In this document: one piece after another, positions 16,062 through 23,268 of the stretch | Layout: each line of letters begins with the position of its first letter | How positions within the stretch are numbered: the first letter of the stretch is position 1 | Assembly: GCA_002440745.1 (NCBI GenBank) | Contig: DJVB01000031.1 | Span: forward strand, 1 to 31,187 | Source: Bacteroidales bacterium UBA6267 | GTDB lineage: Bacteria > Bacteroidota > Bacteroidia > Bacteroidales > UBA1556 | DNA length: 31,187 bases | Direction: 5' to 3' | Position numbers and translations under genes: made by a program | The notes under the pieces: generated by a model | Databases searched by the model: none | Seen by the model: only the letters and a program-made list of their open reading frames with translations | What the model was told of the DNA's origin: nothing

Positions 16062-17018
16062 ATGGGAATTTTTAGCATTTTTAGTAAGGAAAAGAAAGAA
16101 AAACTTGATCAAGGTTTGCAAAAAACCAAGACTTCGGTATTTTCGAGAATTACAAAAGCTATTGCCGGCAAGGCACAAGTTGACGATGAGGTACTTGACA
16201 ATTTAGAGGAGATATTGATTAGCTCTGATGTGGGCGTGAATACTACTTTAAAGATTATTTCTAATATTGAAGAACGAGTTTCTCGAGATAAATATTTGGG
16301 GACAAGCGAGTTGAATGGAATTTTAAGAGCCGAAATATCGGCCCTGCTCGACAAACATAAAAACGACAATCTTCTTGGATTCGACTTCGAAAAACGCGAC
16401 ACTCCTTATGTGATAATGGTTGTGGGTGTAAATGGCGTTGGAAAAACCACTACCATTGGAAAATTAGCCTATCAGTTTAAAAAAGCAGGGAAAAAGGTTG
16501 TGCTTGGCGCCAGCGACACCTTCCGTGCAGCCGCCGTGAATCAATTGATTATCTGGGGCGAACGAGCCGGAGTTCCTGTGATTAATCAAGGTATGAATGC
16601 CGACCCTGCTTCCGTAGCTTTCGACACTCTCAAGTCGGCTGTTTCGCAAAATGCTGATGTGGTGATTATCGACACGGCAGGACGACTCCACAACAAGGTA
16701 AACCTGATGAACGAGCTCACCAAAATCAAACGGGTGATGCAAAAAGTTGTAGGTGACGCTCCTCACGAAATTTTATTAGTTCTTGATGCATCTACAGGTC
16801 AAAATGCCATTGAACAAGCCCGACAGTTTACCGCCGCTACCGAAGTCAACGCATTGGCTCTCACAAAATTAGACGGCACAGCGAAAGGTGGAGTTGTCAT
16901 CGGAATAAGCGATGAATTTAAGATTCCGGTGAAATATATCGGTATTGGTGAGGGTATGGAAGATTTACAACTTTTTGACCGAGTTGAATTTGTTGATTCA
17001 CTTTTTAAACAAGATTAA
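16062..17018 (+). CDS. ftsY: Signal recognition particle receptor FtsY
   Basis: FtsY is the membrane-associated GTPase that docks SRP-bound ribosomes at SecYEG. This is a short form of 318 aa: a helical N-domain (MGIFSIFSKEKKEKLDQGL to about residue 95) and the GTPase G-domain. The G-domain shows the P-loop GVNGVGKTTT (about 121-130), DTFRAAAVNQL, DTAGRLH near residue 203, TKLDGTAKGG near 267 and the closing GIGEGMEDLQLF. It lacks the long acidic A-domain of E. coli FtsY, as is usual in Bacteroidota. The frame is open upstream to 15987, but that part overlaps the terminator and has no family similarity, so the ATG at 16062 is the start. rimO follows after 3 bp. Confidence 0.96.
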   Translation: MGIFSIFSKEKKEKLDQGLQKTKTSVFSRITKAIAGKAQVDDEVLDNLEEILISSDVGVNTTLKIISNIEERVSRDKYLGTSELNGILRAEISALLDKHKNDNLLGFDFEKRDTPYVIMVVGVNGVGKTTTIGKLAYQFKKAGKKVVLGASDTFRAAAVNQLIIWGERAGVPVINQGMNADPASVAFDTLKSAVSQNADVVIIDTAGRLHNKVNLMNELTKIKRVMQKVVGDAPHEILLVLDASTGQNAIEQARQFTAATEVNALALTKLDGTAKGGVVIGISDEFKIPVKYIGIGEGMEDLQLFDRVEFVDSLFKQD

Positions 17019-17021
17019 ATT

Positions 17022-18308
17022 TTGAAAAAGCCAAAAATAAAGATCGTGTCTTTAGGTTGCTCTAAAAACTTAGTTGACAGCGAAGTCCTTATGGGACAAT
17101 TGAAAGTAAACGGTATGACGTTAGCAGCCGAGGATGAAGATGCTGATATTGTGGTTGTAAACACTTGCGGTTTTATTCATGATGCTAAAGAAGAAAGCAT
17201 CGACACCATTTTAGATTTTACCCGTGCCAAAGAAGAAGGACAAATAAAAAAACTCGTTGTAATGGGTTGTCTTTCTGAACGATATAAAGACCAACTCAAA
17301 AACGAAATCCCGGAAATTGACAAGATTTATGGTGTTAACGACATTCCCGAAATCGTTAAAGAATTGGGAGCTGATTATCGAAAAGAGCTTATCGGAGAAC
17401 GTTTTCTTACCACGCCTTCCCATTTTGCCTATTTCAAAATAAGCGAAGGCTGTGATCACAGTTGTAGTTTTTGTGCAATCCCCGGTATTCGCGGGAAACA
17501 TAAATCCAAACCCATGGAAGAGCTCATTGTAGAAGCTCAAAAATTGGCTAAAAATGGTGTCAAGGAGCTTATTTTGATAGCTCAAGACCTAACCTATTAT
17601 GGAATAGACCTTTATGGAGAAAAACGATTGGCAGAACTTATAACAAAACTTAGTGCAATAGATGGCATTGAGTGGATTCGAATGCATTATGCCTATCCAA
17701 CAAGCTTTCCTGTGGAGGTTTTGCACCTGATGAACGAAAATCCAAAGCTTTGCAAATACATCGATATTCCATTGCAACATCAAGACGACCAAATTCTAAA
17801 GTCGATGCGCCGCGGCCATAACTCTCGTTTGAATGTGGAATTAGTAGAAAAGTTTCGAAGCATTGTTCCAGATTTGACCGTCAGAACAACTTTCATTGTC
17901 GGCTATCCCGGAGAAACTGAGGAAGCTTTTGAAAATCTTAAAAATTTCATCGTGAAAATGCGCTTCGACCGGGTTGGCGTTTTCACTTATAGCCACGAAG
18001 AAGACACGCACGCTTTTGCTTTGAAAGATGATGTTCCTCAAGGAATTAAGATGAAAAGAGCCAATGAGTTAATGCAAATTCAGGAACAAATCAGCTTAGA
18101 GAAAAATCAGGAGAAAATCGGAAAAACTTTTAAAGTAATAATCGACCGAGTGGAGGGAGAGTATTTTGTCGGACGCACAGAAGGCGATTCTTATGAAGTG
18201 GATAATGAAGTCCTTATCAGCACAGCAACCACTTTAGATATTGGGGCATTTTATAATGTCGTAATTACAAGTGCTGAAAGTTTTGATTTAGTTGCCGAAG
18301 TGATTTAA
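17022..18308 (+). CDS. rimO: Ribosomal protein S12 methylthiotransferase RimO
   Basis: RimO is a radical-SAM enzyme that adds a methylthio group to the conserved aspartate of ribosomal protein S12, using two [4Fe-4S] clusters. This protein has 428 aa. The UPF0004 domain carries Cys13 (LGCSKNLVDSEVLMGQL), Cys49 (NTCGFI) and Cys83 (MGCLSER), which hold the auxiliary cluster. The radical-SAM motif CDHSCSFC gives Cys144, Cys148 and Cys151. A C-terminal TRAM domain (about 365-428) binds RNA or protein. The start is a TTG 3 bp after ftsY; the next candidate, a GTG, would remove part of the first motif, so TTG is preferred. Its stop lies only 3 bp from the convergent Lrp-type gene, with no terminator between. 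Confidence 0.96.
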   Translation: MKKPKIKIVSLGCSKNLVDSEVLMGQLKVNGMTLAAEDEDADIVVVNTCGFIHDAKEESIDTILDFTRAKEEGQIKKLVVMGCLSERYKDQLKNEIPEIDKIYGVNDIPEIVKELGADYRKELIGERFLTTPSHFAYFKISEGCDHSCSFCAIPGIRGKHKSKPMEELIVEAQKLAKNGVKELILIAQDLTYYGIDLYGEKRLAELITKLSAIDGIEWIRMHYAYPTSFPVEVLHLMNENPKLCKYIDIPLQHQDDQILKSMRRGHNSRLNVELVEKFRSIVPDLTVRTTFIVGYPGETEEAFENLKNFIVKMRFDRVGVFTYSHEEDTHAFALKDDVPQGIKMKRANELMQIQEQISLEKNQEKIGKTFKVIIDRVEGEYFVGRTEGDSYEVDNEVLISTATTLDIGAFYNVVITSAESFDLVAEVI

Positions 18309-18311
18309 GGA

Positions 18312-18779
18312 TTATATATTTATTGGAATATTTCGCGAAAAACCCTCTTCAAGGCTGATGAAAGTTTCTGTAGCGACCACTTCAATAATGGACTGAATTT
18401 TATCTACCAAAAGTCGTTTCAAATCTTCGTTAGATTTAGCATAAATCTTTAATAAAAAGGAATGTTTTCCTGTAATATTGTGAAGCTCAACCACTTCGGG
18501 AATAGACTGAAGATGCTGATAAACTTGATTATGCGTTCGTTGCTCCACTAAATTAATTTGCACACCAACAAAAGCCAAAGTATTAAATCCCAACGACTTA
18601 GCATAAGGCTGATAGGTTTTAGGGTTTATGAGTTGGTTTTCGATCATTTTCTGAAGCCTTTGATGAATAGCTGAACCGGTCACTTTGCATTGTCTGCCAA
18701 TTTCCGACACAGGAATCCGGCAATCCGACTCCAAAATTTTTAGGATTTTTCGATCCAATCCGTCTAATCGATAACTCAC
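18312..18779 (-). CDS. Lrp/AsnC family transcriptional regulator
   Basis: This is a 155-aa feast/famine regulator. The N-terminal winged helix-turn-helix runs from LDGLDRKILKILESDCRIPV to about residue 60 (VTGSAIHQRLQKMIENQLI). After the linker, the RAM ligand-binding and oligomerisation domain is seen in residues 70-150 (NTLAFVGVQINL, VVELHNITGKHSFLLKIYAK, LVDKIQSIIEVVATETFISLEE). The family binds amino acids and forms dimers to octamers on DNA. Its ATG overlaps the stop of the preceding 105-aa gene by 4 bp (ATGA), so the two are translationally coupled. Its regulon is unknown. Confidence 0.92.
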   Translation of the reverse strand: MSYRLDGLDRKILKILESDCRIPVSEIGRQCKVTGSAIHQRLQKMIENQLINPKTYQPYAKSLGFNTLAFVGVQINLVEQRTHNQVYQHLQSIPEVVELHNITGKHSFLLKIYAKSNEDLKRLLVDKIQSIIEVVATETFISLEEGFSRNIPINI

Positions 18780-19093
18780 TGCTTCTCCCCCTTTTTTTCA
18801 TTTTCATAAAAACCATTGTACTCCTCAACCATGGATTTTTGAACAATTTCGGGCTCATCGAACTCATTGTCGGCAAACAATTTAAGTTGATTTTCAGGCT
18901 GCAACTGATCCAGCCAAACCTTCAACCTTGGCATCATTTCATCAATTCCATTACGGATATTTCGCTTGACAAATTTATTGATTGTGGTGGATTCCAATTC
19001 TGCACATTTTTCTAAAACTTCATACTCCCGCTTCGAGAATTTGAATGTAACCTTGCGATACCTGTGCTTCCGATGTTTGCCGGTTGATGCCAT
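18776..19093 (-). CDS. Small basic protein, possibly ribbon-helix-helix-like
   Basis: This is a 105-aa protein of unknown function. The first 55 residues are strongly basic and read GKHRKHRYRKVTFKFSKREY, then EVLEKCAELESTTINKFVKR and NIRNGIDEM. That is a beta strand followed by two helices, resembling MobC-like mobilisation proteins and ribbon-helix-helix DNA binders. The rest is acidic and probably helical or disordered. The gene has its own promoter (19119-19147) and overlaps the Lrp-type gene by 4 bp, so the two are expressed together. No relaxase, integrase or oriT-like sequence is nearby, which argues against a mobilisation role. DNA binding is inferred only from the shape and charge. 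Confidence 0.7.
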   Translation of the reverse strand: MASTGKHRKHRYRKVTFKFSKREYEVLEKCAELESTTINKFVKRNIRNGIDEMMPRLKVWLDQLQPENQLKLFADNEFDEPEIVQKSMVEEYNGFYENEKKGEKQ

Positions 19094-19118
19094 ATAATGT
19101 TCAGGTTGATACAGAACT

Positions 19119-19147
19119 CAAAAATAGATATTCTTGGAATTGGTAAA
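19119..19147 (-). promoter_or_regulatory. Promoter of the small basic protein and Lrp pair
   Basis: The minus strand reads TTTA (19144-19147), 17 nt, TATTTTTG (19119-19126). The -7 box is perfect, the -33 has one mismatch and the leader is about 25 nt. It lies in the 67-bp gap after the cysteine desulfurase. Confidence 0.55.
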
Positions 19148-19160
19148 CAGAGGTTTAGAC

Positions 19161-20288
19161 TTATTTTTTTCCATACTTTATTAACAAATCCACCAATCGA
19201 TCCACATCCGAAATGCTATTATACTTACTAAATGAAACCCGAACCGGAACATAGTCTTTGTCACGCCCTAAAGCTTTGATTACATGGGAGATATTCATCA
19301 CACCAGAAGAACAAGCCGATCCGCCACTTACGGAAATTCCGGCCACATCAAGATTGAAAATCACCATTTTTTTGAAATGAGTAAGTGGAAGCGCTAAGTT
19401 TACAATGCTATGAATTCCATTAAGGTCGCCATTGAACTCAATAAAAGGCAGCTCATGAATCACCCGATCTAATAAATACTCTTTGAGTATTGAGATATGT
19501 TCAAGGGCTTGATCCAACTCTTGATTGGCAATATTTAAAGCCTCGGCCATACCCACAATTGCAGGCAAATTTTCAGTTCCGGCGCGCATATTTCGCTCTT
19601 GCGCCCCGCCCAACAACAACGGATTGATTTTCATCCCCTTACGGATATATAAGAAACCAATTCCTTTGGGACCGTGAAATTTATGCGCCGATCCAATAGC
19701 AAAATCAAATAAGGATTGTGAAAAATCTATGGACAATTTTCCGACCGATTGAACAGTATCCGAAAAGAAATAAGCACCGTTTTCGCGACATAGTTTTGCC
19801 ACCTTTTTGATGGGCAGCAAATTACTCAATTCATTATTAGCATGCATTAGAGCAACCAAACTTTGCGGGTTTTGTTTCAATAAATCCTCAAAAGATTGAA
19901 GATCAAGGTGACCTAACGCATCGAAGGGAACAAAACTTACAGGAATATTTTTTTCTGTTGCAAGATATTTTATCGACTCAAGGACAGCAGGATGTTCTAA
20001 AGCAGAAGTGATGATATGAGAAATAGCCGAACTATCTAATATACTCCTAATCAATAAATTAATAGATTCAGTTGCACCGGAAGTGAAAAATATTTCTGAA
20101 GGTTCTGCCTTAAGGTTATTGGCAATTTTCAGGCGAGCTTCTTCAATATGAGAACGGGCGGCTACACCGTCTTGATGAATGGAGGAAGGATTTGCCCAAA
20201 CCTTTTTCATCATTAAAGTCATAACCTGCACCACACGGCTGTCCATGGGTGTAGTGGCCGCATTATCTAAATAAACTCGCTTAGCCAT
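19161..20288 (-). CDS. Cysteine desulfurase (IscS/NifS family)
   Basis: This is a PLP enzyme of 375 aa that removes sulfur from cysteine as a persulfide for Fe-S clusters or tRNA thiolation. It shows VYLDNAATTPMDSRVVQVM at the N-terminus, FFTSGATESINLLI, the PLP-binding Lys203 in SAHKFHGPKG, the loop RAGTENLPAIVGMAEAL, and the catalytic Cys326 in VSGGSACSSG. The short loop around the cysteine is unlike IscS and closer to NifS-like and IscS-like proteins of Bacteroidota. The partner scaffold (IscU or SufU) is not in the window. Its ATG shares one base with the glmM stop (TAATG), so translation is probably coupled. Confidence 0.93.
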   Translation of the reverse strand: MAKRVYLDNAATTPMDSRVVQVMTLMMKKVWANPSSIHQDGVAARSHIEEARLKIANNLKAEPSEIFFTSGATESINLLIRSILDSSAISHIITSALEHPAVLESIKYLATEKNIPVSFVPFDALGHLDLQSFEDLLKQNPQSLVALMHANNELSNLLPIKKVAKLCRENGAYFFSDTVQSVGKLSIDFSQSLFDFAIGSAHKFHGPKGIGFLYIRKGMKINPLLLGGAQERNMRAGTENLPAIVGMAEALNIANQELDQALEHISILKEYLLDRVIHELPFIEFNGDLNGIHSIVNLALPLTHFKKMVIFNLDVAGISVSGGSACSSGVMNISHVIKALGRDKDYVPVRVSFSKYNSISDVDRLVDLLIKYGKK

Positions 20289-21673
20289 TAGGACAAGTCA
20301 CGAATTTCACTCATAATCTTTGTAGCCAATAAGTTAGCATTATCCATGGAAGTACTTTCGGCATAAATACGAATGATGGGCTCAGTATTGGATTTGCGAA
20401 GATGGACCCATTCATTGGCGAAATTGATTTTCACACCATCAATGGTATTCACGTCAAAATCAGCATATTTCTTAGCCATTGAATCCAAAACAGCATCGAC
20501 ATCCATAGTGGGAGCTAACTCAATCTTATTTTTGCTGATAAAATAAGAAGGATAGGTTGCGCGAAGTTCCGAGACTTTCATTTTTCGCTTGGCGAGGTAA
20601 GTCAGAAAAAGCGCAATTCCAACAAGAGCATCGCGGCCATAATGCAATTCAGGATAAATAATACCCCCATTTCCTTCGCCACCAATCACTGCATTCATTT
20701 CCTTCATTGTTGCAACTACATTAACTTCGCCAACGGCTGCTGCGCTATATTTGGCCCCAACTTTTTCAGTAATATCGCGCAAGGCTCTTGTGGAGGATAA
20801 ATTAGAAACCGTATTTCCCAATTTGTTTTGGAGGATATAATCGGCAACAGCCACTAATGTATATTCTTCGCCAAACATTTCGCCGTTTTCCATAACTATT
20901 GCTAAACGGTCAACATCGGGGTCAACCACAAAACCCACATCCGCCTTTTTCTTCACAATTAGCGAGCTCAAATCAGTCAGATGTTCAGGTAGAGGTTCGG
21001 GATTATGAGGAAAATGACCATTAGGTTCACAATAGAGTTCAAAAATTTCATCGACACCAAGTTCACGCAAAAGCGCCGGGATTGCAATTCCACCGGTAGA
21101 GTTAACAGCGTCTATAGCAACCTTAAAATCAGCTTGTTGAATAGCTTCTACATCCACTAACTCCAAATCTAAAATATTTTCGATATGATGTTTAATAGAA
21201 TCATAATCACGATCGCAGGTTCCAATTTCATTGATGTATGACCACTCAAAATTATTTTTTTCGGCAATTGCTAAAAGTTCGCGACCTTCGGCATCATTGA
21301 TAAACTCGCCCTTCTCGTTTAAAAGCTTAAGCGCATTCCATTGCGCCGGATTATGACTTGCTGTGAGGATGATACCGCCATTTGCTTTATGGTAGGTAAC
21401 GGCCATTTCAACTGTTGGCGTGGTGGACAAACCAAGGTCAACCACATTTACACCCATAGCCATAAGCGTACCGGTCACTAATCTGTTCACCATTTCGCCG
21501 GAGATTCGCGCATCGCGTCCAACTACAACTTTAAGGCTTTCTTTGGGAAATTTATTGCGTAACTGCAAGGAATATGCAGCAGTAAATTTCATAATATCGG
21601 TGGGAGTCAAGGCCTCACCGGCATGTCCGCCAATGGTACCACGAATTCCTGAAATTGATTTTATTAGAGTCAT
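20288..21673 (-). CDS. glmM: Phosphoglucosamine mutase
   Basis: GlmM converts glucosamine-6-phosphate to glucosamine-1-phosphate on the way to UDP-GlcNAc, for peptidoglycan and lipid A. This protein has 461 aa in the four-domain alpha-D-phosphohexomutase fold. The phosphoserine loop is LTASHNPAQWN with Ser106, the metal loop DPDVDRLAIV, the sugar loop GGEGNGG and the phosphate loop RKSNTEPIIRIYAE. The GEGNGG and SNTEP forms fit GlmM of Bacteroidota better than phosphomannomutase, but a mixed specificity cannot be excluded. The gene heads a minus-strand unit with the cysteine desulfurase. An imperfect promoter (TTTG, about 22 nt, TATCCTTTG) may lie in the 125-bp gap upstream. Confidence 0.9.
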   Translation of the reverse strand: MTLIKSISGIRGTIGGHAGEALTPTDIMKFTAAYSLQLRNKFPKESLKVVVGRDARISGEMVNRLVTGTLMAMGVNVVDLGLSTTPTVEMAVTYHKANGGIILTASHNPAQWNALKLLNEKGEFINDAEGRELLAIAEKNNFEWSYINEIGTCDRDYDSIKHHIENILDLELVDVEAIQQADFKVAIDAVNSTGGIAIPALLRELGVDEIFELYCEPNGHFPHNPEPLPEHLTDLSSLIVKKKADVGFVVDPDVDRLAIVMENGEMFGEEYTLVAVADYILQNKLGNTVSNLSSTRALRDITEKVGAKYSAAAVGEVNVVATMKEMNAVIGGEGNGGIIYPELHYGRDALVGIALFLTYLAKRKMKVSELRATYPSYFISKNKIELAPTMDVDAVLDSMAKKYADFDVNTIDGVKINFANEWVHLRKSNTEPIIRIYAESTSMDNANLLATKIMSEIRDLS

Positions 21674-21798
21674 AAATATCTGTATTTAAACAATATAAAC
21701 AAAGTGAACTTTCTAAAACAAAGGATAGAAAAATCCACCATTTTGGGTTGGCAAATGAACATAATTTTTCTGAAAGTCAGAACTATAAATCTTAAAAA

Positions 21799-23058
21799 TC
21801 AAGCATTTAATCTTTCCCTAATATCCTTACCCGAAGGGTTTTGGAAAATTGCCAAATCAAAATGAGGAATTACGGCTAAAACATGGTCGAATATATCAGC
21901 TTGAATGTTTTCATAAGCGCCCCATTCCTGCACCTTACTAAACACATAAATTTCCATAGGAAGTCCTTTTTCTGTGGGTTGCAACTGCCTCACAAGAAAA
22001 GTCATCGAATGGTGAATTTCCTTCTTCGATTTCAAATAGGCATTGAGATAAGCTCTAAAAATGCCGATATTCGTTTGGCGGCGGCCATTTACCTCAACTG
22101 TAGCATCGACACCATTCTCTTCATTAAACATTTTCAATTCCGCCTCTTTCGTTTCAATATAATCTTTAATCAACTGAAATTTAGCATATTTCGACAACAT
22201 TTGTTGATCTGCAAATTTGATACTATTCATATCAATAAAAACCGACCTTTTTATTCGTCTTCCCCCAGATTCTTCCATGCCACGCCAATTCTGAAAGCTT
22301 TCGCTAATGATAGAATAAGCGGGAATTGTGCTGATAGTTTTATCCCAATTCTGCACTTTTACTGTAGTCAGAGCGATATCAGTCACCACTCCATCAGCTC
22401 CAAATTTGCTCATGGTAATCCAGTCGCCTAAGCGCACCATGTCGTTAAAAGAAATCTGGATTCCGGCCACAAAACCCAAAATAGAATCCCGAAAAATCAA
22501 CATTAAAACTGCCGCAAAAGCTCCTAAACCCCCAAGTATCACTAAAGGAGACCTACCAAGCAAAACAGAAACAATCACTATTACAGCAAAAGAAATGATA
22601 ACTATCTGAATGGTTTGAATATAGCCTTTGATTGGACGGTTTTTAGACCCCTCATAAGTCAGATAAATATCATTGACAGATCGAAGAAAACTATTGATAA
22701 TCAACACTAAAAGAACCACAAGATAAATCTGTACAATGCCTGTAATCAGGGCATTCCATTGAACCGCATGAATAAAAAGTTTATCACTTACACTTAAGAA
22801 AAGGAAAACCGGAATCAGGTGATAAACCCTTTTAAAGAATCGATTTTGATATAGAATATCGTCCCAATTGGTTTTTGACATTCGGATAGTACGTCTCAAA
22901 ATGGAATTACCCACCTTCCTAATCACAATATCCAAAATGAAAGATAGGATAAGTGCCGAAATTAAAACGATAAAGTCGGTTAGATTCTCAGCCAAAGACT
23001 GGGAAATTCCGCTTTCTAAGAGTAAGCCGGTAAGCCAATGTGAAAACTGTTCAATCAT
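21799..23058 (-). CDS. MscS-family mechanosensitive ion channel (YbdG-like)
   Basis: This is a small-conductance mechanosensitive channel of 419 aa that releases solutes on osmotic downshock. Membrane segments lie at about residues 25-45, 80-92, 105-125, 148-168 and 172-200. The pore helix is VILGGLGAFAAVLMLIFRDS, followed by ILGFVAGIQISFNDMVRLGD, the MscS signature with glycines and alanines packing in the pore. After it comes the beta domain (WITMSKFGADGVVTDIALTT, NWDKTISTIPAYSIISESF) and a cytoplasmic alpha-beta cage. The five helices and the extra insertion of about 60 residues (265-335) are like E. coli YbdG/MscM. It is monocistronic, with a -7 box 24 bp upstream of the ATG. Confidence 0.93.
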   Translation of the reverse strand: MIEQFSHWLTGLLLESGISQSLAENLTDFIVLISALILSFILDIVIRKVGNSILRRTIRMSKTNWDDILYQNRFFKRVYHLIPVFLFLSVSDKLFIHAVQWNALITGIVQIYLVVLLVLIINSFLRSVNDIYLTYEGSKNRPIKGYIQTIQIVIISFAVIVIVSVLLGRSPLVILGGLGAFAAVLMLIFRDSILGFVAGIQISFNDMVRLGDWITMSKFGADGVVTDIALTTVKVQNWDKTISTIPAYSIISESFQNWRGMEESGGRRIKRSVFIDMNSIKFADQQMLSKYAKFQLIKDYIETKEAELKMFNEENGVDATVEVNGRRQTNIGIFRAYLNAYLKSKKEIHHSMTFLVRQLQPTEKGLPMEIYVFSKVQEWGAYENIQADIFDHVLAVIPHFDLAIFQNPSGKDIRERLNA

Positions 23059-23081
23059 GTTAAAGTGTTTATTTCAGTCGG

Positions 23082-23089
23082 CAAAATTA
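23082..23089 (-). promoter_or_regulatory. -7 box of the MscS-family gene
   Basis: TAATTTTG on the minus strand is a perfect TAnnTTTG 24 bp upstream of the ATG. The -33 region is weak (TTA 21 nt upstream). Confidence 0.45.
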
Positions 23090-23221
23090 ATGGTTTTAAG
23101 AAAATAGACCTAATTAATTCGATGAGCAGAAAAAGTAAGTAGTTTTTCTGCAATTTTAGTTTCCGTATTCTCAAACCATCCTAATCACCAATCGAAGATT
23201 TGAGTACAAAATGAAATAAAA

Positions 23222-23248
23222 AAAACGGCCCTGAATCAGAGCCGTTTT
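23222..23248 (-). terminator. Rho-independent terminator of the giant T9SS gene
   Basis: AAAACGGC (23222-23229) pairs with GCCGTTTT (23241-23248). After one mismatch CTG pairs with CAG around a 3-nt loop. On the minus strand the hairpin runs into a T-tract. It lies 20 bp past the stop of the giant gene. Confidence 0.85.
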
Positions 23249-23268
23249 AACAAACTTAAGTTTCTATC

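Noticed and set aside
18776..19093. MobC-like mobilisation gene
   Set aside because: No relaxase, oriT-like sequence or other mobile gene is nearby, and it is coupled to a chromosomal Lrp-type regulator.
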